Assembly: GCA_910579495.1 (NCBI GenBank)
Contig: CAJTVD010000061.1
Span: 1-23,419, forward strand
Source: an uncultured Lachnospiraceae bacterium
Lineage (GTDB): Bacteria > Bacillota > Clostridia > Lachnospirales > Lachnospiraceae
DNA length: 23,419 nucleotides
Direction of reading: 5' to 3'
The position numbers were made by a program, and so were the translations under genes. The notes under the pieces are model-generated. The model saw only the letters and a list, made by a program, of their open reading frames with translations, searched no databases and was not told the DNA's origin. Shown in pieces: positions 14,991 through 23,369 of the stretch (the stretch's first letter is position 1; every line of letters begins with the position of its first letter).

Positions 14991-16094
14991 ATGAAAACAG
15001 AAGAAATTATTCTTGGCAATTTCAAGTTACAATATCCTTTGGAGCGGCTGGCTCCCTTAAACCAGATTTTGTTTCTGGATATAGAAACCACCGGATTTCT
15101 TTCCTCCGGCTCCACCATCTATTTGATTGGCTGTGCTTTTTTTTCAGAGGGGAACTGGATGATACGCCAGTGGTTCGCCCAATCTGCAGACGAAGAAGGG
15201 GAACTGGTGAGGGTCTTTTTGACCTTCGCCGAACAATACACTTACCTGATCCATTACAATGGCAATACTTTCGACCTGCCTTTTATTAAACATAAGGCGG
15301 CCAGGTATGGCCTTGCCTGCAACTTTGACCAGATGGAAGGGCTGGATATCTACCGCCGGGTTGCTCCCTACAAAAACTTCCTGAAAATTTCGGACTGTAA
15401 ATTAAAAACCGTGGAAACATTTTTGGAGGTAGGGCGGGAGGATACTTATAATGGGGGAGAACTGATCCGGGTCTACAAGGAATTTACCTTTTCCCATGAT
15501 TACCGGCTATACCATACGCTGCTTTTACATAATTCTGAGGATATGAAAGGAATGCTTGAAAGCCTCCCCATTCTTGCCTATTATGATTTATTTAATTGCA
15601 GCATCAAAGCGCGCAAGGTCCAGGCCAATTACTATAATGATGTCCACGGCATTCCCAGGAAAGAGCTAGTGCTGCAGCTCGTATTTCCTTCTTTTCTTCC
15701 AAAGCCCATATCCTTTATGGGGAAAGGGTGCCACTTTAAGGGGGAAGGGCATGAAGGTATCCTGATCATCCCTATTTACGAAGAAGAACTGAAATATTTT
15801 TACGCCAATTATAAAGATTACTATTATCTTCCCACAGAAGATATGGCCCTTCATAAGTCCATCGCCTCATTCGTTGACAGGGATTACCGCCAGCAGGCCA
15901 CTGCGGCCAACTGTTATACCAGAAAGTTTTCCTGCTATCTCCCCCAGTGGAGTGTGCTTACAACGCCATTTTTTAAACGGGATTACAATAGTAAGGATTT
16001 GTTTTTTGAACTGACAGATGATATTAAGAAAAACAGACAATTATTTTCAACCTATGCAAGCCATGTGCTGAACGCGATGGCACTACAGGATTGA
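14991..16094 (+). CDS. YprB-like RNase H-fold exonuclease
   Basis: This 367-residue protein has an N-terminal RNase H-like exonuclease domain (about 20-205) of the YprB type. Acidic residues of the DEDD set are visible: D30 and E32 in FLDIETTGF, D95 in HYNGNTFDLPFI and D184 in LHNSEDMKGM, with D119 in GLDIYRR also conserved. Residues 205-367 are a less conserved tail. The family probably trims nucleic acids in a metal-dependent way; the substrate is unknown. The ATG at 14991 follows GGGGG by about 6 bases; an in-frame TTG at 14961 has no site. It is transcribed alone, with its own terminator at 16105-16135, and diverges from rnfC. Confidence 0.88.
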   Translation: MKTEEIILGNFKLQYPLERLAPLNQILFLDIETTGFLSSGSTIYLIGCAFFSEGNWMIRQWFAQSADEEGELVRVFLTFAEQYTYLIHYNGNTFDLPFIKHKAARYGLACNFDQMEGLDIYRRVAPYKNFLKISDCKLKTVETFLEVGREDTYNGGELIRVYKEFTFSHDYRLYHTLLLHNSEDMKGMLESLPILAYYDLFNCSIKARKVQANYYNDVHGIPRKELVLQLVFPSFLPKPISFMGKGCHFKGEGHEGILIIPIYEEELKYFYANYKDYYYLPTEDMALHKSIASFVDRDYRQQATAANCYTRKFSCYLPQWSVLTTPFFKRDYNSKDLFFELTDDIKKNRQLFSTYASHVLNAMALQD

Positions 16095-16104
16095 CCAGAT
16101 ATGG

Positions 16105-16135
16105 AACGTCATAAAGATTTCTTTATGGCGTTTTT
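16105..16135 (+). terminator. Rho-independent terminator of the YprB-like gene
   Basis: A 12-base stem with one G-U pair (AACGTCATAAAG against CTTTATGGCGTT), a 4-base loop and a run of T begin 10 bases after the stop codon. This is a typical intrinsic terminator. Confidence 0.85.
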
Positions 16136-16148
16136 ATGTGCATGGTGT

Positions 16149-16177
16149 AAAAAAAGAGACACCCAACGGATGTCTCT
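16149..16177 (-). terminator. Rho-independent terminator of cheR
   Basis: On the minus strand AGAGACATCC pairs with GGGTGTCTCT (one wobble) around a 3-base loop, followed by seven T. It starts 6 bases past the cheR stop. Placed next to the plus-strand terminator, it isolates the two convergent genes. Confidence 0.88.
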
Positions 16178-16183
16178 ATGTAT

Positions 16184-16966
16184 TTATTTGCCAGGACGCT
16201 CATAGTAGAAAGAATTCTTTCTCTCATAACCCATTTCGCGGTGATTGATAATCTGTTCTGTGCTCCCGATAAACAAAACACCGCCAGGTGCCAATGACTG
16301 ATAAAATTTTCTGAATACCTCATCCTTGGCTTCTTCTGTGAAATATATCAGCACATTACGGCATACAATCATGTGATAGCCCTTCACATAATTGTTCTCC
16401 AAAAGGTTATGTTCCTTAAATTCTACCCGCGACTTAACATCATTGGATATTTGATAAGAAAGCCCTATTTTGGTAAAATACTTCTTCTTCAGGTCGTCTG
16501 GTACTGCTGCTATGCTCTTTTCACTGTAAAGCCCCACCTTTGCCTTGGCAATCACCTGTTTATCCAAATCCGTTGCCTGAATATGGATTTTATTTAAAGG
16601 GATATGCCTGGACAATGCCATAACAAGTGAATATGGCTCATCTCCTGTAGAACAGGCTGCGCTCCATATTTTCAGGTTCGTACCAAACTTGTTGATAAGC
16701 TCCGGTATGATTTCCTTGTCCATTACTCTCCACTGGTCAGGGTTCCTGTAAAACTCTGACACATTGATGGTAAGATAATTTACAAATTCTTCAAACTTTG
16801 ACTTATCTGACCTTAGAACCTGTACGTATTCCTCATATCCTTTGATACCGTGTTTGGTGATCAGCGCATCTATCCTGCGCTTCATCTGCCGTTCCTTATA
16901 ACTGCTTAAATCTATTTTCGTCAAGCTGAGCACTGCGCTCTTGAATTTCTCATAATCATAAGCCAT
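16184..16966 (-). CDS. cheR: CheR-type chemoreceptor methyltransferase
   Basis: CheR transfers methyl groups from S-adenosylmethionine to glutamates of chemoreceptors. This 260-residue protein has the N-terminal helical domain (1-75, ending TINVSEFYRNP) and the methyltransferase domain. The SAM-binding motif is IWSAACSTGDEPYS (100-112), with D109 where most homologues have Glu, followed by ATDLD (131-135) and CRNVLIYF (202-209). No receptors, cheA, cheW or flagellar genes lie in the window, so it is an isolated copy here; it may serve motility genes elsewhere or a non-chemotaxis pathway. The ATG at 16966 follows GGGCGGA. The S1 gene ends about 100 bases upstream. Confidence 0.93.
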   Translation of the reverse strand: MAYDYEKFKSAVLSLTKIDLSSYKERQMKRRIDALITKHGIKGYEEYVQVLRSDKSKFEEFVNYLTINVSEFYRNPDQWRVMDKEIIPELINKFGTNLKIWSAACSTGDEPYSLVMALSRHIPLNKIHIQATDLDKQVIAKAKVGLYSEKSIAAVPDDLKKKYFTKIGLSYQISNDVKSRVEFKEHNLLENNYVKGYHMIVCRNVLIYFTEEAKDEVFRKFYQSLAPGGVLFIGSTEQIINHREMGYERKNSFYYERPGK

Positions 16967-17023
16967 AATAAGTCCGCCCTGAATTCATAATTTTGTAGGA
17001 GTTCCATCAGAGACAACACTGCC

Positions 17024-17056
17024 ATAGTGAACGTTTTAAAAACCAACGTCCACTAT
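17024..17056 (-). other. Hairpin between the S1 gene and cheR
   Basis: ATAGTGGACG and CGTTCACTAT pair over 10 bases (one G-U) around a T-rich 13-base loop, 15 bases past the S1 stop. No T-run follows the stem, so it is not a standard terminator. It may stabilise the 3' end of the S1 transcript or partly attenuate readthrough into cheR. Confidence 0.4.
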
Positions 17057-17071
17057 AAAGCAGATAGATAT

Positions 17072-18208
17072 TTATTCCTCAGCAGAATCCGCCGCTATGG
17101 CAGCATCAATATCCACTGACACTGCTTCCTCTTCTCCTGCCTGTCCTTTGGTCTCGGAAGAAGAAAGCGCTTTAATGCTTAAGCTGATCTTCTTGTCTTC
17201 GCTGTTGAAATCTACTACCTTAGCTGTTACCGTATCGCCTGTCTTAAGCACATCTGAAGGCTTTTCAATATGCTCCCTGGAAATCTGGGATACATGAAGC
17301 AATGCGTCCACTCCCGGCTCAAGCTCAATAAACGCACCAAAATCTGTCATTCTGGCAACCCTTCCGGTTACCTCCCTGCCTATGGCATATTTTTCATCTG
17401 CGTCCTTCCAGGGATTTGCATCTTCAAATTTAAGGCTTAAGGCAATCTTCGTACCGGAGATATCCTTGATAAAGGTCTTCACTTTATCCCCTACCTTAAA
17501 TACCTTCCTGGGATTTTCAACACGTCCCCAGGACATTTCAGAGATGTGCAAAAGCCCGTCCGCACCGCCAATATCAATAAACGCGCCGAAATCTGTTACA
17601 TTTTTAACAACGCCCTCTACTACATCGCCAATCTGGATACTCTCAAGGAGCTTTCTCTGCATTTCCGCCTTCTCCGCCAAAAGAAGCTGTTTGCGGTCGC
17701 CGATATAACGTCTTCTCTTGGGATTATATTCGCTGATTACAAACTGTACTTCCTTCCCGGCATATTTGTTAAGGTCTTTTTCGTATACATCAGAAACAAG
17801 GCTCGCAGGGATGAAAATCCTTACTTCATCGACTACAACACTCAGCCCGCCTTCCAATACCTGCGCCACCTTGGCGGTAAGTACTTCCTTATTATTGAAG
17901 GCTTCTTCTATTCTCTTATTGCCGCGGTCAGCAGCCAGTCTCTTGTAGGTTAAGATGACCTGCCCTTCGCCGTCGTTTACCTTAAGGACTTTTACTTCCA
18001 TGGTGTCCCCAGGCTTTGCTACGGTTGTAAGGTCAACATTCGGCTCATTGGTATATTCGCTCCGCGTCAAAATGCCGTCAGACTTGTAGCCAATGTTAAG
18101 TATGATCTCTTCCGGCTTAACATCGATGACTGTGCCTTCAACTACCTCTCCTGTATGTATTGTCTTTAATGATTCTTCCAACATTTGTTCAAAAGTTAAT
18201 TCTGACAT
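17072..18208 (-). CDS. rpsA: Ribosomal protein S1 homologue
   Basis: S1 binds mRNA on the small ribosomal subunit. This 378-residue form has four S1 OB-fold domains: about 22-90, 105-170, 190-260 and 275-345. The third (VTDFGAFIDIGGADGLLHISEMSW) and fourth (MTDFGAFIELEPGVDALLHVSQIS) are canonical; the first two are divergent. E. coli has six, but four is usual in Firmicutes. The acidic C-terminal tail has no domain. The ATG at 18208 follows GGAGG by 9 bases and overlaps the end of ispH by 20 bases in another frame. In many clostridia these two genes are one fused reading frame; here they are separate but overlapping. Last gene of the cmk-ispH-S1 run. Confidence 0.93.
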   Translation of the reverse strand: MSELTFEQMLEESLKTIHTGEVVEGTVIDVKPEEIILNIGYKSDGILTRSEYTNEPNVDLTTVAKPGDTMEVKVLKVNDGEGQVILTYKRLAADRGNKRIEEAFNNKEVLTAKVAQVLEGGLSVVVDEVRIFIPASLVSDVYEKDLNKYAGKEVQFVISEYNPKRRRYIGDRKQLLLAEKAEMQRKLLESIQIGDVVEGVVKNVTDFGAFIDIGGADGLLHISEMSWGRVENPRKVFKVGDKVKTFIKDISGTKIALSLKFEDANPWKDADEKYAIGREVTGRVARMTDFGAFIELEPGVDALLHVSQISREHIEKPSDVLKTGDTVTAKVVDFNSEDKKISLSIKALSSSETKGQAGEEEAVSVDIDAAIAADSAEE

Positions 18209-19037
18209 AATTTTGAACCTCCTCAATAATATTGTTGGGGGTGGAAGCCCCCGCAGTGATACCCACCAGAGCAGCAGTTTTAGGCAGTTCTAAATGCAAA
18301 TCTTCCAGTGTCTGTATAAAATAAGTGGCTTTACACTTCTCCTGGCATATCTCATAGAGCTTACGTGTATTGGAGCTGTGCCTGCCTCCTATTACTATCA
18401 TTGCATCGACTTTGGCCGCAATCTGGGCAGCCTCCGTCTGTCGTACTTCTGTTGCGTTACAGATAGTATTAACAACATTAACATTGTAACCTCTTTTTTG
18501 AAAAATTTCAACTAATTCTTGAAATTTGTTGTAGTTAAATGTCGTCTGGGCTACAATGCACAGGTTTTCCCTTTTGTCAAGGGGAAATTTTTCGGCTTCC
18601 TGGGGAGATTCTACCACTTTTGCCGGCCGGCAGCACCAGCCCATAATGCCTTCTACCTCAGGATGGCCCGGGTTGCCTATGATGACAATCTGTTTCCCCT
18701 CCTGGCTTTCCTTTTCCACAGTCTTGTGTATCCTTTGTACAAAGGGGCATGTGGCATCAATATATTCCAGGCCGTTTTCCTCAATCAGCCCATAAATTCT
18801 CCTGGGTACGCCGTGGGAACGTATTACCACACATCCCTGCCCCAGGCCTTTTATCTCCTCTTCTGACTGGATCACCCCAACACCCTTACTGCACAAATCC
18901 TTTACCACTTCTTCATTGTGGATAATAGGGCCGTAAGTATAAATGTCCCTGCCGCTGCCAATCTGCCCATACACCTTTTCCACTGCCCGCCTGACGCCAA
19001 AACAAAAGCCTGCGCTTTCTGCCAGTAAAACTTCCAT
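18189..19037 (-). CDS. ispH: 4-hydroxy-3-methylbut-2-enyl diphosphate reductase
   Basis: IspH is the last enzyme of the MEP pathway and makes isopentenyl and dimethylallyl diphosphate with a 4Fe-4S cluster. The 282-residue protein shows all cluster cysteines: C12 (GFCFGVRRA), C97 (DATCPFV) and C193 (NTICNATEVRQ). Substrate residues H40, H75 (SHGVP), H125 and E127 (GHPEVEG) are also present. The ATG at 19037 follows AAGGAG by 5 bases; an upstream extension lacks family support. It begins 52 bases after cmk and its end overlaps the S1 start by 20 bases. A palindrome lies immediately before its ribosome binding site. Confidence 0.97.
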   Translation of the reverse strand: MEVLLAESAGFCFGVRRAVEKVYGQIGSGRDIYTYGPIIHNEEVVKDLCSKGVGVIQSEEEIKGLGQGCVVIRSHGVPRRIYGLIEENGLEYIDATCPFVQRIHKTVEKESQEGKQIVIIGNPGHPEVEGIMGWCCRPAKVVESPQEAEKFPLDKRENLCIVAQTTFNYNKFQELVEIFQKRGYNVNVVNTICNATEVRQTEAAQIAAKVDAMIVIGGRHSSNTRKLYEICQEKCKATYFIQTLEDLHLELPKTAALVGITAGASTPNNIIEEVQNYVRINF

Positions 19038-19050
19038 AATCGCTCCTTTA

Positions 19051-19064
19051 TTACAATATTGTAA
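19051..19064. promoter_or_regulatory. 14-base perfect palindrome upstream of ispH
   Basis: TTACAATATTGTAA is fully self-complementary and lies just before the AAGGAG of ispH, in the cmk-ispH gap. It includes -10-like hexamers but no matching -35. It could be an operator for an internal ispH promoter. I cannot name a regulator. Confidence 0.3.
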
Positions 19065-19089
19065 CCGGCCAAAGGGCATTATAACCGCC

Positions 19090-19746
19090 CTAGCGGCACA
19101 AATCCAGAATTTCCTGCACTACTTCATCAATAGCCATGTCCGAGGAATCTATGAGCACCGCGTCCTCTGCCTGCCTTAAGGGGGCGATTTCCCGGTTCAT
19201 GTCCTGGGCATCCCGTTCCCTGATATCCTCTTCTATTTTCTGGAGGCTGCATTCTTCCCCACGGGCAGCAAGCTCATGGTACCTGCGCTTTGCACGCACA
19301 CCGGTCCCGGCGGTAAGGTAAACCTTTACATCCGCTTCCGGCAGCACACAGGTGCCAATATCCCTTCCGTCCATGACCACATTGTTGTTTGCCGCAAGTT
19401 CCTTCTGCAAAAGGGTAAGCCGCTCCCTTACTTTGGGATTCTTGCTGGTGGCAGAGGCCATATTCCCCACCTCTTCCGTCCGGATAAAAGCGTTTACATT
19501 CTTTCCATTTAAAAAAACTGCCTGCTCACCTTGCTCATAGCAAATGGTGATATCCGCTTCCATGCATTTCCTTTCCACCGCCTGTATATCTTCTGGGTCC
19601 ACATCACATGCCAGCAGGTAATATGCCATCGCCCGGTACATAGCTCCTGTGTCCACATAAATAAACTGTTTGATTTTCGCCACCTTTTTGGCGATAGTAC
19701 TCTTTCCTGCCCCGGCAGGGCCGTCTATTGCAATCTGGTAACTCAT
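19090..19746 (-). CDS. cmk: Cytidylate kinase
   Basis: Cmk phosphorylates CMP and dCMP with ATP. At 218 residues it has the normal length. The P-loop is GPAGAGKST (9-17), followed by VDTGAMYRA (31-39), DGRDIGT (126-132), the RAKRR segment of the lid (151-155) and RDAQDMNREIAPLRQAEDA. The ATG at 19746 follows AAAGGTGGG. It sits 83 bases after the flavoprotein reading frame and 52 bases before ispH, an order common in Clostridia. Confidence 0.97.
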   Translation of the reverse strand: MSYQIAIDGPAGAGKSTIAKKVAKIKQFIYVDTGAMYRAMAYYLLACDVDPEDIQAVERKCMEADITICYEQGEQAVFLNGKNVNAFIRTEEVGNMASATSKNPKVRERLTLLQKELAANNNVVMDGRDIGTCVLPEADVKVYLTAGTGVRAKRRYHELAARGEECSLQKIEEDIRERDAQDMNREIAPLRQAEDAVLIDSSDMAIDEVVQEILDLCR

Positions 19747-19829
19747 ATGCCCATCCCACCTTTCTTTATTCCATGCTGTATTCTATCTGTGAACCCCCAT
19801 CTTCCGGCAGATTCCGTTTCCAGTTCTAT

Positions 19830-21081
19830 TTATTCTTCCCCAGATGCGCTGCAGCCTGCCAGATAGCCGGTTGACCATGCAATCTGCAGATTAAAGCCTC
19901 CTGTAAGGGCATCCAGGTCCAGGACCTCGCCGGCAAAATAAAGCCCCTTTACCAGCCGGGATTCCATGGTGGATGGATTGACCTCTTTTACATGGACGCC
20001 CCCCTGGGTTATGATTGCCTCCTGGAAGCCCCTGGTGCCCGTAACTGTAAGGGGGAGCTTTTTCAGCAGCCCTGCCAGCCTGGCCCTCTCTTCCCGGGTA
20101 ACCTCATTTATCTTTTTTTCGGGCAGAATTCCCGATAAGTTTACCATCACCGGGATCATTTTGGTTGGGAGCAGGCCATCCAGGGCATTTTTAAACTGAC
20201 GGTTTTTATTTTCCTCAAAGTCCCTTAAAAGCCTTCTGTCAAGCTGCTCTGCTGACAGGGCCGGTTTTAGGTCAATGAAAAGACCCGCCCTCATACCATA
20301 GCACTTCTTGGCATAATAGCTGCTGGCACTTAGGACCAGCGGCCCACTAACCCCAAAATGGGTAAACAGCATTTCCCCAAAGCCCTGGTATATTTTTTTC
20401 TTTCCATTTACCACTGCCACTGATACATTTTTCAGGGAAAGCCCCTGCAGTTTACTGCACCAGCCCTCATCCACTGCCAGAGGGACAAGGGATGGCTTAA
20501 GCTCCCTGATACTGTGGCCTGCCTCTGCGGCGAAAGCGTAGCCATCCCCCGTAGAACCGGTGGCTTCATAGGACTTGCCCCCGGTGGCAACAATCACAGC
20601 GTCTGCTTTTATAACGTTTCCGTTTTTGAGCTTAACCCCACAGACATGGGGCTGGCCTTTGGCGCTGCCGCCCTTTTCCATAAGGATTTGGGAAACGCTG
20701 CTGTTTAAGGACACTTTTACCTGGTTCCTGGCCATCTGCCCATTTAAAGCGGCAATAACGTCCGAGGAATGGTCTGAGAGCGGGAAAATCCTCTCCCCCC
20801 GTTCTTTTTTCAGCGCACATCCCGCCTTTTCAAAAAACTCTTTTACCCCCTGGTTGTCCATCCTGCTAAAAGCACTGTACAGAAACTTTTCATTGCTCAC
20901 CAGGTTATGGAAAAATTCTTCTTTGTTACAGCCGTTGGTGAGATTGCATCTGCCTTTCCCTGTAATAAAAAGCTTTTTTCCTGTTTTTTCATTTTGTTCC
21001 AGGAGCGTTGTTTCCGCTCCCCGGGCTGATGCACTTATGGCAGCCATCATGCCCGCCGCCGATTATTGTCACCTGCTTCAT
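19830..21081 (-). pseudogene. Frameshifted HI0933/BaiN-like FAD oxidoreductase
   Basis: The family is flavoproteins of the HI0933/BaiN type. The body, readable from 21050 to 19830 (406 residues from an internal ATG), has KLFITGKGRCNLTN, ATGGKSYEATGSTGDGY and the C-terminal GLYFAGEVLDLDALTGGFN, all intact. The true start should be the ATG at 21081, which overlaps the upstream regulator's stop as ATGA and reads MKQVTIIGGG, the beginning of the FAD-binding loop. The next bases are out of frame with the body: between GGG and the body's MMAAISAS only one base remains where about nine (GGG-x-x-G-MM) are expected. The frame from 21081 stops at 20989 after 30 residues. The pattern fits an 8-base deletion in a GC-rich tract, either real or an assembly error. 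Translation from 21050 would lack the nucleotide-binding loop. Confidence 0.85.
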
Positions 21082-22013
21082 AAATCCATTCCTTCCTTCT
21101 TCATCAGCGGATAATGCAGCATGGGTTCTTCCTCTATAAAATTGATTTCGTCATTTAAGTATACCTGATAATTGTTCCATACATTTTCCAGGGTTTCCAG
21201 ATTTTCCTTTACGGTCTCCGGCTGCCGCATGCAAAGCGCCACTACCAGCGCATTGATCACGCTCAAAGGGGCCACAAGGGAATCTACAATAGAAACCATA
21301 TCACTTCTTGCCAGAAGATTGCAGGAAGAATACAGGTTCATGGGAGAATGGATACTGTCTGTGATGGTGATAACCTTGGCGTTCCTGTCGTTGGCAAACT
21401 CCATGGCTTTCAGGGTCCGCATGGAATATCTGGGAAAACTGATACCAATAACGGCATCCTGTTCCCCAATCCGTATCATTTGTTCAAACATTTCTGTAAC
21501 ACTTGTGGTTTTAACAAGGACAATATTCCCCCGGATCATATTCAGGTAAAAATACAGAAAATCCGCAAGGGGCTCACAGCTCCTTACCCCCACAAGGTAA
21601 ATAGTCCCGGCATCTAAAATTGCGTCTACCGCTGCTTCAAAGGCTGCTGCATCCAGATTTACAATGGTATCCTGTATTTTTTCCATATCCGCCCGAAGAA
21701 CGGAATGCAGGATTTCGGCCTGGGTGCTTTTCCCATACTTGGCTCCCATCTTCTGGACAGAATTAAACTTACTCCGCACCCATTCCTCCAGCGCTTTTTG
21801 GAACTCCGGGTAGCCTTCATACCCAAGGCCTGCCGCAAACCGCACCACTGTGGACTCGCTGACCCCTACAGTCTCCCCCAATTTCGCCGCCGTCATAAAC
21901 ACGGCTTCTTCGTAATGGTCGGAAATATATGTGGCTATCGCCTTATGCCCTTTGCTCATTCTCATATATCTGTCATTCATCCTGGTTATGATATCCTGCT
22001 TTTGCTGTTCCAT
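21078..22013 (-). CDS. RpiR-family transcriptional regulator
   Basis: The 311-residue protein combines an N-terminal HTH_6 domain (1-80; VGVSESTVVRFAAGLGYEGYPEFQ is the recognition region) with a sugar-isomerase SIS domain (about 120-260; IYLVGVRSCEP, AVIGISFPRYSMRT, ITDS). Regulators of this kind sense phosphosugars, often from amino sugars or sialic acid. No sugar uptake genes lie next to it, so the ligand is unknown. The ATG at 22013 follows GGGGAG by 6 bases. Its stop overlaps the flavoprotein start (ATGA), so the two were designed to be co-translated. Confidence 0.92.
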   Translation of the reverse strand: MEQQKQDIITRMNDRYMRMSKGHKAIATYISDHYEEAVFMTAAKLGETVGVSESTVVRFAAGLGYEGYPEFQKALEEWVRSKFNSVQKMGAKYGKSTQAEILHSVLRADMEKIQDTIVNLDAAAFEAAVDAILDAGTIYLVGVRSCEPLADFLYFYLNMIRGNIVLVKTTSVTEMFEQMIRIGEQDAVIGISFPRYSMRTLKAMEFANDRNAKVITITDSIHSPMNLYSSCNLLARSDMVSIVDSLVAPLSVINALVVALCMRQPETVKENLETLENVWNNYQVYLNDEINFIEEEPMLHYPLMKKEGMDL

Positions 22014-22049
22014 TTCCTTCTCCCCTTCTTACATATGACAGATGTTATT

Positions 22050-22078
22050 ATCCTACGATATTTTTTACGGGATGTCAA
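22050..22078 (-). promoter_or_regulatory. Predicted promoter of the RpiR-family gene
   Basis: On the minus strand a perfect TTGACA (22073-22078) is 17 bases from TAGGAT (22050-22055), with a leader of about 30 bases before the ATG. It may also drive the flavoprotein-cmk-ispH-S1 genes, as no other clear promoter was seen between them. Confidence 0.55.
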
Positions 22079-22111
22079 TATACGACATTTTGTTCACACA
22101 GTTGCCCATAC

Positions 22112-22141
22112 AAAAAAACAGCGGTTTACACCGCTGTTTTT
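22112..22141 (-). terminator. Rho-independent terminator of the amidase gene
   Basis: An 11-base perfect stem (AAAAACAGCGG/CCGCTGTTTTT) with a 6-base loop is followed by T on the minus strand, 16 bases past the amidase stop. The A and T arms make it potentially bidirectional. Confidence 0.88.
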
Positions 22142-22157
22142 AAGGCATGGAATGATC

Positions 22158-23321
22158 CTAAACTGCCCCTCCGGAAGCCTTACTGCCTGCCACCGCTATA
22201 TAATCTTGCAAATCTGTTATAAACTGTTCCCAGGAACCAGGGTGCTCTACAAAATACAAGGGACATTTTTTGCCGCCTTCGTCGAAATGCCTTCTCATAT
22301 CCCCTGGCTGCAAGTGGTATTCCTCCAAAAGCCAGGCACACAGACGGATCAGCGACTGATAGGTCGCATCTGTGAACTTCCCGTCATCTTGCTGGTAACA
22401 GCATTCAATGGAAATGGAATCGTAATTCCTTCTCTGGACTGCATAGGCAATCTCATTCAGGGGGATACATTGGATGATCTCGCCTTCATATCCTATAATA
22501 AAATGGGCGCTGGCAGAAGTTTCACCTGTTGTGCCCAGATTCTCAAAATAACTCCTGTTCTGGGCGGCGCTTGTGCCTTTGTTGGCCGTATAATGGACAA
22601 AAATATTGTTAACCTGGGTCAATTCCTCCCCCGGGCGGGAATACTCATTCACCGTGAGGAAATCCTGTTCTATAGGCGGTTTTAACATCCCATTGTCACT
22701 TTCTATGGTTTCTTCTTCCCTGGGCGTATTAATAACCGGCTTAATGCCTCCCTTATCCCTTTCGTTGACAAACAGCTTCGCCGCCATATAAACCAGCAAA
22801 AATACCAGCAATATGATTACCAGAAGGAGACTTGCCATGGCGGTAAACCTGGCCAGGATCCGCTTTCTCCGCCTTGCTTCCCGTTTGCGTATCCTCTCCT
22901 GCTGCACCTGCGGGTCTATGGGCCTTGGCCGCCGTCTTTTTATTCCTTCCTGCTGTGCCTCCCGGCCTGCCTGCCTTGGCCTTGGCCTTCCATTGCCCTC
23001 AGCCTGCCTGCCGTACCCGTCCATCCGCCTTCTTCTTGGGGGGTATGCTTCCTGTGCTTCTCTCCTATCCGGCACTCTTTGGGTACTTGGCTGCCTTCTG
23101 TAATTTGAGGTGTTCCTTGTATCCGGACGCCTTCTGCGCACTGTATCGCTTTCGGGCCTTTGCACTCTTTCAGTGCCAGGTGCCCTCCGGTGTCTTCCCG
23201 GCGCATATCCGGTATCAGGCGCGTATCTGGCATTTGGCGCTCTTCTTACCGCATTATTTGATTCATTTCTGACACGCCTGCCTCCATCATCCCGCGATAC
23301 ATCAATAAAATCCAATTCCAT
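22158..23321 (-). CDS. Membrane-anchored N-acetylmuramoyl-L-alanine amidase with Arg-rich tail
   Basis: The enzyme is predicted to cut the bond between MurNAc and the stem peptide. The 387-residue protein has three parts. Residues 1-156 are an Arg/Pro-rich, low-complexity cytoplasmic tail full of RRRR clusters. Residues 157-182 form one transmembrane helix. Residues about 225-375 form an Amidase_2 (PGRP-like) domain with the zinc ligands H243 (FVHYTAN), H345 (RRHFDEGG) and C353 (KKCPLYF). The catalytic domain lies outside the membrane. The basic tail is not part of the enzyme family and is unusual. The ATG at 23321 follows GAGG. The gene is the first of the minus-strand run and ends at a strong terminator. 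Confidence 0.9.
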   Translation of the reverse strand: MELDFIDVSRDDGGRRVRNESNNAVRRAPNARYAPDTGYAPGRHRRAPGTERVQRPESDTVRRRRPDTRNTSNYRRQPSTQRVPDRREAQEAYPPRRRRMDGYGRQAEGNGRPRPRQAGREAQQEGIKRRRPRPIDPQVQQERIRKREARRRKRILARFTAMASLLLVIILLVFLLVYMAAKLFVNERDKGGIKPVINTPREEETIESDNGMLKPPIEQDFLTVNEYSRPGEELTQVNNIFVHYTANKGTSAAQNRSYFENLGTTGETSASAHFIIGYEGEIIQCIPLNEIAYAVQRRNYDSISIECCYQQDDGKFTDATYQSLIRLCAWLLEEYHLQPGDMRRHFDEGGKKCPLYFVEHPGSWEQFITDLQDYIAVAGSKASGGAV

Positions 23322-23369
23322 CCCGCCTCATCCTTCGTACACCAAACTAAAATATACTCAGCAAGCAAT

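Noticed and set aside
19830..21050. An intact flavoprotein starting at the ATG at 21050
   Set aside because: It would lack the FAD-binding GxGxxG loop, has no proper ribosome site, and the ATGA-coupled start at 21081 encodes the missing beginning in another frame.
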